Assembly (NCBI GenBank): GCA_003260075.1
Contig: QLIY01000279.1
Location: 62,001 to 126,000 of the forward strand
Reading direction: 5' to 3'
Source: Phallusia mammillata
Lineage: Eukaryota; Chordata; Ascidiacea; Phlebobranchia; Ascidiidae
DNA length: 64,000 bases
Of this stretch, positions 24,195 through 37,394 are shown in pieces. Under the pieces are notes generated by a model. That model ran no database searches. It saw only the letters and a program-made list of their open reading frames with translations, and was not told the origin of the DNA. Every line of letters starts with the position of its first letter. Positions within the stretch are counted from its first letter, which is position 1. The position numbers and the translations under genes are program-made.

Positions 24195-27100
24195 CTACGT
24201 GTCTTTGGGGAGGGGGGCATCGACTGGCGCCACCTGGAGGAGCTTCTGCAGGAAATCGGTCACGGGTTCTGAAAAAGTAAAAAAAGTTACCAGGACAGAA
24301 TCAAAATGCGAAGATACAAGAACATATATTAAACGCTTCTAAGATTATTTACAGACAAATTTCTGAGCGATTTTAACAATGAAAATGTATGCCACTATAC
24401 CTTCAAATAAAAAACTGGAGCCAATTATAGCGCTTAAAAGCCTAACAAATACAAGGACACTGAGTTTGAAGTGACTCATTTCGTGCATTGTTTTTTCACA
24501 GTCATCAAAACGTCTATTTATCTTCACACAAACGCATTTATAAAGTTAGGTGGTTTATCTGCACATTTCGGAACAATAATGAAGGTTAATAACACACCGA
24601 GCTTTAGCTTACCCATAAATTCCAGTTTTATGTTAAAGTGAATGAAAGGGACGTAGAAGAGTAGTCCGCTCAATATAAAGAGAGCTGCGTATAGATATTC
24701 CCATGCTGGTTGTGTAATGATCGGGTAAAATATGAGGTAGAGGGCAATCACAACAACAATAATGGGAATGAAAATGGGAACCTGCAAAAATAAATACAGT
24801 TTGTACACAATCAAAACATAACCATGTTGAAAATGTCCACAATTCACCGCAGAAGCAAGCATTTTAACCAGGTGTTACGACCTTCTTATTAGGGCCTATA
24901 CGATATTAAACAGGCCTAAAAATTGAACTTTGGCAATAAAGACAATCGATTAATGTTTAGGGAAGCGACTTTGGTTTATTTCAAGAGATATAAAATAGAT
25001 GGTAAACAAGATATGACAGCCTCCCCTTATTCCAGTACAACGCAAAACAAATTAACTGGGGAATAAAAAAGTCCATATTCTATCTCAAATGTTACCTTGT
25101 ACGGTCTGTATCTTTTCGGCTGAGTTCTGCGGAGCACAAGCAGAGCTAGAGCAGACCCACCGTGAAACATCCACATACTGAAGGAAAAATAATTCACCAA
25201 CGAATCGAAGTCATTTGGAACCAGAACCAACAGAGCTATCAGTGTCTGAACAAAAAGTGTAAGTGTTGATGCATAGAAGCAATTGTGCTCTGCATTGAAA
25301 GTAATATCAGTGGACTCGGTTATCAAAACGTAACAATTCTACCTCTACTACACCAAGTAAAGTTTACAACCGCATGTTTGCTTTTGTAGAGCCAGTTTCA
25401 TAAAACTGATTTTTACGCGCCCTTAAACATTGGTTCTTCATGGTTTATGCAATTCAGAAAGGTTTGAGCTTGTAGAAAGTATTAAGGGTTAGTGTCAGCT
25501 ACCAGCAATAATACTTGTTGATCAAGCTGAACCCATTTGTTTTAATGCTTTGTATTTTATTTAAAACAAAAGGATTTAAACGTGCAAAAATGAGTGTATT
25601 TAAATAGTGTTAGCTATTCGACCTGATTTTGCTATATTAGATTAAAGCACGAAGAATTTAAAATTTGAAACTGAATGGGTTGCAAAAAGTTTAGAATAAG
25701 AACAATATCTGGTGGCATTGTCGACACTTTTGCCGAAGTAAAGGCAGAAAACTTATTCTTACATTAAAAAAGATTGCAGCAACTGGCGTGATTCTTTTGT
25801 AGTTGACCATGGCCAACACCTCAGGCATGTGTCCGTTTCTGGCTGCTGTGTAGATAATTCTGTAACAAAAGTTAAGTATCGTAACTTCAAAAAATAAGTT
25901 AGGAATCAAAAAGTAACTTTTCTAGAAAAATTCTCGAACGAATAAAAGACAGATGTGGTTTTTAACAACGAATTATATAGTTACTAATTCAGTCTGTTAA
26001 AATGAACACTTGTTCCTTTACTTCCGTAACTAATTATCTGTACCCACCTAGGTCCTGTTATTGTGTAACCGTTGCAACCGCCAAAAGTGGATATGGCGAC
26101 ACCCAGTGGAATGACCCACGACATAGCTCCAAGCAATTTTGTACCAAACGTCTGAAATGAAAAATAGCAAAATTAATATATTGATGTATTGACAAGCGGA
26201 GATGTAAATTCCATGTGGAGTTTGAATAAGACAGCCGTATGTTTAAAATATGTTCAGAAAATTGTTTGGGGTTGATGAAGTCTGTTCAAACTTTTTAATG
26301 CTCCCGACCACCCCGTTGTCTTGTTTTTATACCTCTCACCTTATTGTTTTATACTTTACACATTTACCTTGCCTATACTCGAATAGCGCAGCTTGTTGTT
26401 TTTTTTTTTTTAATTGTTTAAGATGCCCATTACTTGAAATATACATAATAAATACATCACGTTTACTTTGACTTATTAAAGTTTTTTTAGGTTTCAAAAA
26501 AGCTTTCAGATGAGTAACTGTCGCATAATTGTTGGAAACCATGAAATTTAAATCGAAACAACGAATTATTGGAACACAATAAATCTAATCGTCACAACGA
26601 AAGGAATAATTACCACAGCAACCGCTCTTGAGGACATCATTTCGGTCATGGTCAGTCCAGCCAAATAAGCGGTGTTGGTCAGCAGGTAAACCAACGTTAC
26701 GAGAGGAATTCCGATGATAATAGCACGAGGCAAGTTACTGTTAAAAATAACACATGCATTGCTCTCTTGGGATTTCATAAAGTTACATCATATCATCGGA
26801 TTGGTCTAATGTCTTGAGATTAGTTGAGTTTATTTCGCTTGGTGATAGACAACATAGCAACACAATTGCACTAAAACAATCACCAAGCCGGAAATAGCTG
26901 CGCAACGTTAAGACGTTATGGAGCGCACGAAAGTGTCCGACACAATTGATGGATAGCGGTACAACGCGCTGCAGCTACACCATATTATAAGGCGTTAAGT
27001 GGCGGGAGCTCACAAGAAAGTGAGTTTGGCGCACTGTGAGTATAACACGACTGGGGGTAAACGATGGTGGGACCAGTCGCGGGGCCCTAGAATCTAACCA

Positions 27101-30100
27101 CCTGTGTTAGGGAAAGAGGCTGGGGTTGGACAGGGAAAAAAACAACGAAAGAAACCCTAGTGTTTAGTAAGCTTACATTTTCAGAGTTATAGAATGATAT
27201 AATGAGTGGCATGGCGCCAGTTTAAGGTTTCTACAAGAGAAAATAAAGTCTCTACTAGTTTCAGTTCCACAGGTAGCAGAGAATTTGTACAACACAATTG
27301 TTTAAACCAGGAAATTAAATTATTTTATTCTTCCGTTCATTTTGCATACTTTTTAAATTAAAATTGCGGAACTTTTGCCCCTAAATTTTTCTGATGTTAT
27401 GTACGACTAATTTTGCACCACCCACATAACTTTGCAAGGGCCAAGCAGTAGGGGCTTCACAGTAAAAGAACTGGTTTGGACCTGTGTGTAAGTTGGACAA
27501 AGCTTTTTAAATTATTAAGTCCAAGAGCTCACGTCTACGTTTTTTAAATAAGACACTTTTCGCCTACAAAAACATGCGGATGTATTCTACAAACAAAGAG
27601 AGTTCCGCCTACCCAATTTTGCCAAAAAAAAAAACACGCGGCTTGTACCGTTTTGGCTAAATAATACCGATTTATATCACTAACCGACCTACGTAAATTC
27701 CAACACAAATAAAACATGCCAGAAAAAGCTTTGTGACATGAAAAGGTTATGGAAAGCATAGTAGGGCAAAAGGGCGAGTGGTTGTAAACACGACCTGCAT
27801 TTACACCAGTGCTTTCCCACATATCCTTCCCCTTATTCATCCTGTTTTATGTGGTATCAGAAAACTGCACAAAACCCTGTATGGAATGTGAACAGGAAAA
27901 AAATTGCTGCACGTGAATCAAAAGAGCACTACTGTTTCATTTAAACTCACACGAATGGGTTCTGCAACTCCTCAGTAATGTAATTCAACTGGTTCCAACC
28001 GTCGTAAGCCCACAAGCCTTGATAAAAAGCAGTGCCGATAGTTGACCACTGGATGTCGCCAGTGAAGCTGCTTTCCAGGTTGTCGGTCAGCCCTGCGTGT
28101 TTAAACAGTTGATGGCTACTTGAGTTTTCAAAAGCACTTCAACCTTGCCCATTGAAGTGGGATGAACTTATGCGTAAAACTATATAAGCAACCTTGTATG
28201 AACCGTTGGAGCTGGAAAACTTTTGAAAAGTTTCCATTGACCTTTAGGATCACTGCCTTCTAAAGTACGCGAGAAGCATGTGGTGATTTAATAAGTTAAT
28301 TGAGTGCTTTAAAGTTAATTCTAGACGATTTCATAACTGTTTCGTGCACGTTCGTCCGGGTGCAAACGTTTATTGTAGGTTTGCAAGTAAGCTCTGGTCG
28401 CGGAACCATCAAAAAGTGTGTAAATATTGTTAAAAAACGTGAAATGTGATTTTTCATATCTAACTGTTTTACTCTAAATTGCTCACTTAACAATGAACTT
28501 GTTGCCATAGAAGTTGGAATATAATGAACGTCAATCAGAAACTTTTGGGGCAATTTTGTTCTTCGTTAAAATACTTTGCAACTCTATGTGATGTGTACGT
28601 AAAGTTGTTTACATTTTAATAAATCGGTCTCGAGGCAAAATTGCATCCGGAAATAGCTGCGGAATGTTGAAACGTTATGAAAGTGGTGGGCACACTTGGC
28701 AGATCATGCATGAACTCTCTGCAGCTACACCCAGTGGTGGGATTCAGCCGGTTCGTACCGGTTCTATAGGGGGGGGGGTTGGAAACTTTTGAAAATTTTC
28801 CATTGACCTTAAGGATCACTGCCTTCTAAAGTACGCGAGAAGCATGTGGTGATTTAATAAGTTAATTGAGTGCTTTAAAGTTAATTCNATTTGGACAAGG
28901 ACGCCCCTAACAAATAAACATATCAAGCTATGTCCGTTTCTCTCTTGAAGTAAACTCTTTTTAGCTTCTTTCAAGTAGGGTCGTTCATAAGATTTAAATA
29001 AAACGTTAACTTATGTTTCAAACACAGTTTGTAATATGATTAGAGCTATATATATACCAAAAAAGGAGCGCCACCCGCATTCGGTTAATTAGCAACTTTA
29101 TTGCTATAACATGCTTTAAAATAGGTAATTTAAACCAATACTAGCTTTACATACTTTACAGCTAATATATGGTTTAGCGTTTGTTGCGATGGTGGTTCCT
29201 GGGGGGGGGGCCGTATTATAATGCGTTAAATTTGGGCCTAAACGTCTTGTAGATTTGTGACAATTGTATGTGAGAATTAGATTTAAGCATACACAACATG
29301 GAAAACATGCCCACCTGCTGATAGAGTGTAGACTCCTGTGCAGATAACAATGAATAGAGCAAGCAACTTGGCTACGGTAAAAACTATCTGAATCCGTTCA
29401 GCAATCTTTACGCTGTAGCAGTTGATGAAACCTACCAACACTGCAAAAAAACAAAAATCAAGAACAAAACATGACAATTGCACTTGAATAAGAATTGACG
29501 TTGCCCTTATTTGGACAAGAATGCCCCTAACAAATAAACATATCAAACTATGTCCGTTTCTCTCTTGAAGTAAACTCTTTTTAGTTTCTGTCAAGTAGGG
29601 TTCATAAGATTTAAGTAAAACTTATGTTTAAAACACAGTTTGTAATATCATTACAGCTATATATACTGAAGAAAAAGCGCCAACCGCATTCGGTTAAGTA
29701 GCACTTTTATTGCTATAACATGCTTTAAAATAAGTAATTTAAACCAATACTAGCTTTATACACTTTACAGCTAATATATGGTTTAGCGTTTGTTGCGATG
29801 GTGGTTCCTGACCATATTATGATTGTGGGTGAAAGCTGAAAAACTTGGGGTTACGAAATGGTTTCAACAAGTTAAACACAACAAAGGTTACGTGAACCGG
29901 CCAATAAACGTTAATGATTGGTGTTGAAACCGAACAACATGTACCTTCACATCACGCCACGGCACCATCGTTAAATCAAAGGTTGTTTTTTTATAGATTG
30001 ACCCAATGCAAGTAAATACAACAATTGTGTTGGTGGTTGCGGCTTGCCGTTAAAAATGTGTCAAATTAAAACGCTCTTAGCATGGCTTTTAACTATTCGA

Positions 30101-32574
30101 GTGGAGTATAATATAAAAACGGCATTTGAAATGTAAATTCGAAACAAACGTTTTATTTTAGATTGGTTTCTTAATTTTACAACACATCTCGAACTTTTAA
30201 CCACAGCTTTTAATTCACCTTTTTAAACATACACTTACGTATTTTGTAAAGTCGAATATCTGACATTAAAACCCATGTTCATGTTACTGTGTATAAATAC
30301 AACATGTAAGAGTTTGATTCCTAATCATTAAAACAAATCTCAAAGCTTTGGCCAGAGTTTTATTCTGTCGTGACAAACTTAAACTTTTTAAAGTTTAAAA
30401 TCCATTCGTCCTACTTCGGTACAAATTCGTTTTATCCAATGTAAAGAAACAATGTATATAATAGCAGATACTCACGTATTGCGCATGCGCTGGTCAGTTT
30501 GATAGCCATCGCAGGAACTACATCACCATCGGAAAAGAAAGGCCGTACCACATATTCTCCAAACACCAAACCTTGAACAGACGATCACCAGAGTTAACCA
30601 CCACATTTTTACCAGAAAAAAAAAACATTAAAAATTAGCGCGACCTTTACCTTGCACATTATTTGTTAATGATTGTATGCAACTGTGGCTAATGTATAGT
30701 CTCATATCACAGATGATGGCATAAGCATTTGCCTAAAAATCTGGACAATACAGCATGTTGCTTTTAACATCTATTTAAGTCATTAAATTTATTATTACAA
30801 ATTAAAAGTATTTTTTTTTCTAATTAGTGACAATGTTTTTACTACATCTGCAAGTTCAAATGCTTCGCCAAGATTTATAAGGTTATGTCCTTGATTTACG
30901 AAATTCGTAAGCTCCTTTAAATTTGTATTTTGAAGTATGATTTAGTGTAGGCAATGAAGCCATTTATGATAAGAACAGGCAATGCCATCTTCTTTCACAA
31001 ACAATTTCGTATGTTACTACACTGTGAACAAAGGTAACCGGGGTTCGAACCCGCGACCCTTACATTGTATAGTTGTAGCGAAACATCGCATTGCGACATT
31101 AACAGATCACAACATCATGATGCCATTGTCAAGTAACAAAACGATGTAACCAAAAAATTCAACTACGCGAAACCTTACCTATGATGGCAACAGCAGACGG
31201 CTTTAAAACAATAGATGACGTCCATGCGAAGAGGAACGCAGGTACGGGACCAAAAGCCTCTCGCAAGTAAGGATATTCCGCCCCTGATTTCGGAATCATT
31301 GTTCCCAGCTCGGCATAGGTGAGCGAACCTATTATGACGACACAAATGATTAAAAAACAGATATGGAAACTTGAGACAATGCAGCAAACCAGACTGCAAC
31401 GTGTGTATTGTGTCTCGCTAGGACGAGCAGCTTAGGAGAAAGGTGATAAACTGATTGCGCAATATACAGGACTTGTTGTATGTTTTAAGTGGCACGTTTT
31501 TGGACTTAATATAATGACTAAATAAACTGCATGAAACTTTGTGTGATGGCGCTAGCATAGAAAAAAAAATTTAAATGCTAAGATTTCCTAATCAATGTCA
31601 AATCTGCTAAGTTTCCATGTGGCTGTTTCGTATCATTAGGATACCTTCTGATATATAGATGTTAATTTTATGACAAGTTTTTTAACAGATACACTTCCTT
31701 ATTTGGATTAAATGTTGTTGTAACTTACATGTTTCTTTACGTAGAAACATTAACGTTTGGATGTACGCCAAGAGTTGTAATAAAAAGTTATGCTCAAGGC
31801 CTTGTTGGCAGTTTAATTCAATGTAAATTGTGTGTTTCAACATTTCCTGTTTGCCCGCAAACTTACAACCCTGATAACGTCTGGACCAAACCCTGTTTCA
31901 AATCATGCCTGATGAAACAAGCAGAAGATAAGAAATGACATGAGCTTGATAATAGTCAACAAACGTGATTTCTAAGTTTTCCTTGTTTAACAAATAGACC
32001 TGCACACTGAAATTTGGTAACTATCAATTGGAGTACCTTTTTGTACACACATCTACATCAAGAGGTGTTCATTTGTGCTATGTTAGCGGACGGTAAGAAA
32101 ATATTTAAGATAAATTTCGACTGTAATTTCACAGTTACGGTGTTTGTTACGCATCAATGACGTAGCGGCTTACCGAACGTAGCAACCATTCCGCATAGCA
32201 ACCAGATGCCAAGACTGGCTCCGATTGATCCCACATTCCGGAGGACTCCCACAGGCGAGATGAAGATCCCACTTCCCACCATTGATCCCACTATCACACT
32301 CACTCCTCCGAGAAGAGTGATCTGTTACAAGTAAAAGTGTTTTCTACTTAACAATAAAAACACAAAATTTAGCAACATTGAAAATAAACAGAACAAAGTT
32401 TTTTCAAAAAGTTTAGTTGAATTGATTTTGGTCAAATCATTAAGTTGGAGTTATTTCGTTGGAGATACATTAGTAACCTTGACTCGCCTCTCGTTTTAGA
32501 CGAAACTTCTTCGACAAATCTTCATCGGTTTCCATAATGTCCTTCTCATCATTATTGTTATTGTTGTTGCCCAT
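24195..32574 (-). CDS. SLC7A9: b(0,+)-type amino acid transporter, SLC7A9-like (complete)
   Basis: Plasma-membrane amino acid exchanger, light-chain (LAT) family. Twelve exons: 32488-32574, 32174-32321, 31179-31328, 30476-30571, 29315-29440, 27951-28092, 26614-26737, 26048-26151, 25763-25859, 25096-25245, 24613-24781, 24195-24268. All phases close and give 488 codons plus TAG, against 487 residues in human SLC7A9. Diagnostic stretches: [18 protein letters not shown] (substrate-site GSGIF motif in TM1), [52 protein letters not shown], and [17 protein letters not shown] near the C-terminus. The start is the ATG at 32572-32574 ([19 protein letters not shown]...), the first Met in the frame. Intron 1 has a GC donor (GAG/GCGAGT), which alone gives the right phase. 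The loop between TM3 and TM4 ([15 protein letters not shown]) lacks the Cys that bonds vertebrate light chains to their heavy chain. Intron 5 carries misjoined duplicate pieces, which leave the exons intact. Confidence 0.95.
26825..27000 (+). repeat. Dispersed repeat family, copy in SLC7A9-like intron 6
   Basis: Begins gagtttatttcgc, passes through acaatcaccaagccggaaat, agctgcgcaacgttaa and cgcgctgcagctacacc, and ends near attataaggcgtta. The same ordered blocks recur at 60786-60950 and, inverted, at 44075-44232. It has no coding frame. It may be a SINE or a degenerate MITE; I see neither a clear pol III box pair nor terminal inverted repeats. Confidence 0.75.
28209..29810 (+). repeat. Compound G and N joint in SLC7A9-like introns
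   Basis: Ten G at 28769-28778 are followed by 28779-28887, a copy of 28209-28321. A single N is at 28888. Then 28889-29200 copies 29508-29810 and stops at ten G (29201-29210). Exons 5 and 6 lie outside the copied pieces. Confidence 0.88.
28640..28735 (+). repeat. Dispersed repeat family, partial copy
   Basis: Contains ccggaaatagctgcg, a diverged aatgttgaaacgttatg and ctctgcagctacaccc, the right two thirds of the family. It is followed by a different repeat start (cagtggtgggattcagccggttc) cut off by the G run at 28769. Confidence 0.65.
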
Positions 32575-33931
32575 GTTGATTACAATTTCCAGTTTATTAT
32601 ATTGATTCAGTTGGAAATTATTGTTAATTGCTTCGTCAAAAATTAAACCAGAGCTAAAGGATTCTATCTCCAAAAGAGTCAAAAAACATATTGTTTTTCT
32701 AGTTACAAACCTACCTATACTTTGACGACCATTATTAACGAGTATCTTTTAACACTCATTATGTAAACAAAAATTCTAATTTAATGTAAGCATTTTGATT
32801 TCAAATCATTTTGAAAAATATATTTATTGCATCATCTGTTACATCATAATCAAAATAAAAGCAAATGTTTACAGTTTTTTTAACAACTTTATAATTAAGT
32901 TAGAGTGTTTGTATGCGCAAAACAACGCTACACAACGTTTTAATAGGGAAATCCTGTACACATTCTGATGCTGTTTTTACAAACTTATAATTCTTGCTTT
33001 TTTGTTATACAAAGCACAAAACATTACCACTGGCCTCCAGTCAGTTTTGTCTTATCAATGCAATACATTCTCCACCAGCCAGTCAGCACTACACAAGGAC
33101 CTGTAGTCTTCTAGCGTTATACTGACAAACAGTATTTTTTAACAGTCTTGTCGAACCGATTGACGTGTTGTAAATTTTTGCCGTACACTTAATGAAGCAA
33201 ACTTTACGATGCCGAAACCAATAAGACGTCGCAAATGGCTTTAATGTACCGCGATGATCCCAGTGAATATTGCGTATTAGAGCGTACACAGTGACGAAAT
33301 CAACGAAGATTAACCCCTCCCCTACTTATTTGCAAAAGCGTTTCCAACTGACCCTTTAGGCTCTAAACATGACATATCTATTTATATTTACTCATACGTC
33401 TACGATGTACGTACTTATAATCCCCTACGCACTAATTTACAAGCTGAATGATAGTTAAGTTATGTACTTTAGTGTAGCGTTTAACAATTGCATGTGAGTC
33501 ACATAAGGCTCCCGACCGCAATGACCAAACGATGCAACTACAGGAAAATATCGTGACATGAAAACAAGTGTAGGTTTGTTAACTCTGTTTTTAGACATGC
33601 TAACCTGCCAATATGACAACACTTGCAATGTACAGAAACCTGCATCGACCTATGCTGCCGTAACTACCGATATACAGTTCTAATCTCAATCACGCGTTGT
33701 ACGCATGCGGAACGCACGTAAGATAACGTTTGGTTTTCCAAATAAACTAATCTTAATACAAAGCCCTTCAGTGAACTTATTTTAATCTCTTTTTAGCAAT
33801 TTCCACGTAAAATGCGCAGGTGTCGTGTCTTTCGACACGGAATAACTTGTTTGTTGAATTCCATTGAACCGGGATTTGAAACAAAACTTCACGTCTTTGC
33901 TCTACTAATTCCAACCTATTATAAACTACAA

Positions 33932-34101
33932 ACATAATTAAAATTAAAAAAAATTAACATGGCCGCATTTGACATTGCAGTTGACAGACCTAATAACAAC
34001 ACGTTCAACCACGGGGGGGGGGACATAATTAAAAGTTAAAAAAAACATGGCTGCATTTGACATTGCAGTTGACAGACCTAATAACAACACGTTCAACCAC
34101 A
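33932..34101 (+). repeat. G-joined direct duplication
   Basis: Copies 33932-34012 and 34023-34101 flank ten G at 34013-34022 and share acattgcagttgacagacc. Confidence 0.9.
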
Positions 34102-35220
34102 ATATACAAACTTTACAACTGTGCGGAAGGAAGTTCTCACCGGCTATCGGTTGTGGCTGTGTCAACACAACAAATACGTGGTAACAATTGTCAGCTTTTG
34201 TTTACAAATATAGCTTGATGTTTTGTTCTGAGACGGATCAAATTTTCGACTGCCTGAAACTAGTTCGAGAACCGGCTTGAAGTTGGTCCAAATTAAATAT
34301 ATCTGTTTGCTTGTCATGGCACAAATATATTTGAGCTAATGTATAACTGTGTCAATCTTTCGGTGCGGACTTTTTTTAAATCCGTCAAAAATCGAACTTT
34401 TAACTGCATTAAATTATTGCTTAAAGTTTGTAAAATACGATAAGTTTTCTACGAAGTACCTAATGTTTAAAAGCATTTCAATTAACATGAAAGGTGTTTC
34501 GGAGTGTCATTTAAAAGTTTTTTGTCTTGACAACAAAAAATTCCATCCCAAACATTCTTCGGCACGAATCTTTGGGGTCCTGCAGAATTATTTCTTTCAA
34601 ATCACAGGCCACGGTTTTGTCCCGAACTGTTGGAAAAAGGGATTCTGTACATCGTTGCTATTTACCAAACTTAACTCTGTGCATAAATCACTTTTTCTTA
34701 TCTTTCCCAACCTGTCTTCTCTGTGACAGCTCATCCTTCTTTATCTCTTGTGTATTGCAAGACAGCTAATACAAGAAAAGATGACGTAACATGTTTTTTC
34801 TGTCGCTAATTACGCCTGCAGCGAACGAATATTCCAAAGCTTCTAAGCGTTTGAACCTTGCGTGTTCGTGTATTCTGCATTATGCGCTTATCTACAAAAG
34901 TGTTTTTTCAAATTCAACTCATCTACTTGGACTTATGATAACAGCAGTGATTGTTGAAACTTCTCCATCAAATGCATTCAATATACAATAGCTGTCTTGC
35001 AGTTTTTGGATCAAGGTCCTTTTAATTGTCCCATGAAAATCATGAAGTCCTTTTAGAATAGATGTCAAATAGCAAAACAACTGCAACTTGGAAACCACTT
35101 CACTATGTATTTCTTTTCGAATCACAACAAAGTGCATATCGTTGTTAAAAGAATTGCAACGCCGTTGTGCAGACATTTCAGAAAAGTTTCACAACCATCG
35201 GCCTATTATATCCGGGATGA

Positions 35221-35505
35221 CCGCTGTGGTAAATTTAAACCACCCTGAGTACAAGTTAAAGTGCTTCGCACATTAACCAACAACGTGCGAATTCGCTTCA
35301 AGTGGATGTTAAGGGTTGTTAGAAACACCGCCGAAATGGTTTAGCCAGGTTACTTCCAGCGGGGGGGGGGGCGAGCGCTGTGGTAAATTTAAACCACCCT
35401 GAGTACAAGTTAAAGTGCTTCGTACATTAACCAACAACGTACGAATTCGCTTTAAGTGGTTGTTAGAAACACCGCCGAAATGGTTTAGCCAGGTTACTTC
35501 CAGCG
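35221..35505 (+). repeat. G-joined direct duplication
   Basis: Copies of 130-140 bp, both ending ggttacttccagc, flank eleven G at 35361-35371. The left copy has an extra gatgttaagg. Confidence 0.9.
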
Positions 35506-36182
35506 GTCCAATGCAAGTAAACCGGTTCCAAAGCTTCATTCCAGCAAGTTGCTAAAATTGCACATGTTTTGTAGAGTCATTTTTGACTAGCAATTCTACA
35601 ACTAATTGGCTTTGCAAATTAGCAATTCAGTTAGCATTTTCGTATCTTCTCAAGGGGGGGGGGACCCCCTAAAAATTTCAATTAGATAAACATAAGACAA
35701 GGGTCATAGTCGTAACATAAACATAGTTGGAGTTGGTTCGTTTTTAGGGGGGGACAGCCCTGTTAGGGTGAGGTCAGTTATCCATCACATTTACAACTAA
35801 TCACATCAGGTCGTCAAGCCGCAGATGGATTGGAAAACTCCAAGTGGCCCATTGAGAACCATTTCGCGTAAAACAACAAAAGAATCCGTTGTTACGTAGA
35901 CAAAAGAAAGCGCTGCCACAGCAGGACCTCTTGAAATGAACAAACCGGTGAACTGGGTCAAAGGTTGTGGGTGACCTTAAAATGCCGGTGGTTACGCAAT
36001 AATGGTCAATGTGACGTGAAAATAGATTTTGCGACGGACTGATTCGATCTAATCAAATAGGTTCTGTTGATTCAGGTACGCCCAATCTACATTGTGATTT
36101 CCCAAGTATTTGAGCATGGCTCACCAAAACAAAGAATTAGCATTTTAAAGCGCCAAATTCTATTTTAAGCATATGAGATGAT

Positions 36183-36275
36183 GTAAACGGTGTAGCTGCA
36201 GCGCTTTCAGCCATGATCCACCAACTGTGCCTTCCAACTTTTGTGTTTCATAACGTTCTGGCATTGCGCAGCTAT
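36183..36275 (-). repeat. Dispersed repeat family, diverged inverted copy
   Basis: Reads ggtgtagctgcagcgctttc, agccatgatccaccaactgtg, cataacgttctggcattgcg and cagctatttcag. Block order fits the family with interior divergence. Confidence 0.55.
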
Positions 36276-36889
36276 TTCAGTACTACTGCGTTGCTATGTT
36301 TTCTTTCAGTAAGCGAAAAGAACTCAAAATCTTATATTATATACCACACTGCAAAAAAGGCCTTCAGTTGTCTATTTGTTGGAACAGTCTATTCAAAATT
36401 AAAAAAACAACATCAATTTCTTAAATTGTTGCAGTTGTTGAAATTCTGGTTCAGTTAAGCTCGACACGTATCTTTTTTTCACATCGTAGTTACATGAGTG
36501 CTTTAATCAATAGCAGTTATTCCTTCAATCTCCAAGGATGACTAGGTTGATTAAAACGAATTGATTTTCGTAAATGCGGGAAATTAAAACGATGCCTCTC
36601 GGTTTAATTTAATCTGGTTCTATCATCTGCCACTGTCTGGATTATACGGTTTTGCACCAACAAACAAAATGAAGAATATAGTATAATTCTGAAAAGAAAA
36701 ATTCCTACATTTATGTGTTTTTACTGACGGTGAAAATAAAAAACAAAATTGAATTTAATGTAATGATTTATTCGGCGTTAAGCGGCGGAAAACAACCATT
36801 AAACCACGGAAAATAAACGAATATTCAATTCCCAATGAAAACATCAAGTACTGCCACTACCACAAAATTAGCCATGGTTTCAACACAAC

Positions 36890-37192
36890 AACAGAAATTT
36901 AACACTTCTCTGGCATGCGTTGTTAATCAAATCGTAAATGTAGCAAGCAGTTGTGGCCAAAACAATTAGCTGATGTTTGTATACCTATCCTAGCTATCGT
37001 TGCTAACAGACTGGAAATGTAATTTGAAACTGTTTGGGGGGGGGGTAACAGAAATTTAACACTTCTCTGGCATGCGTTGTTATTCAAATCGTAAATGTAG
37101 CTAGCAGTTGTGGCCAAAACAATTAGCTGATGTTTGTATACCATTCCTAGCTATCGTTGCTAACAGACTGGAAATGTAATTTGAAACTGTTT
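36890..37192 (+). repeat. G-joined direct duplication
   Basis: Copies 36890-37035 and 37047-37192 flank ten G at 37036-37045 with three or four substitutions. Confidence 0.9.
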
Positions 37193-37354
37193 CGCCACCC
37201 AACAAGTTCCTGTCCGTCGTAACGCCAAACTCTATGTGTTAATTTTGTGCATATACGGGGTTACTAAGCCAACAATTATCAAAAATTTAAAGCATTAATT
37301 ATTCGGCAGCACATAACCTTTACGCCAAATAAAGACTGAAATCTTATTCTTTTC

Positions 37355-37357
37355 AAC

Positions 37358-37394
<37 letters not shown>
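37355..37394 (+). repeat. CAA microsatellite
   Basis: About thirteen units of CAA, immediately followed by ten G at 37395-37404. A simple repeat at a contig end is a usual assembly break point. Confidence 0.95.

Noticed and set aside
31038-31065. ggggttcgaacccgcgacc, resembling a tRNA T arm on the minus strand; similar ggggttcaaacccacgacc at 13083-13101
   Set aside because: No matching D arm, anticodon arm or acceptor stem could be built around either.
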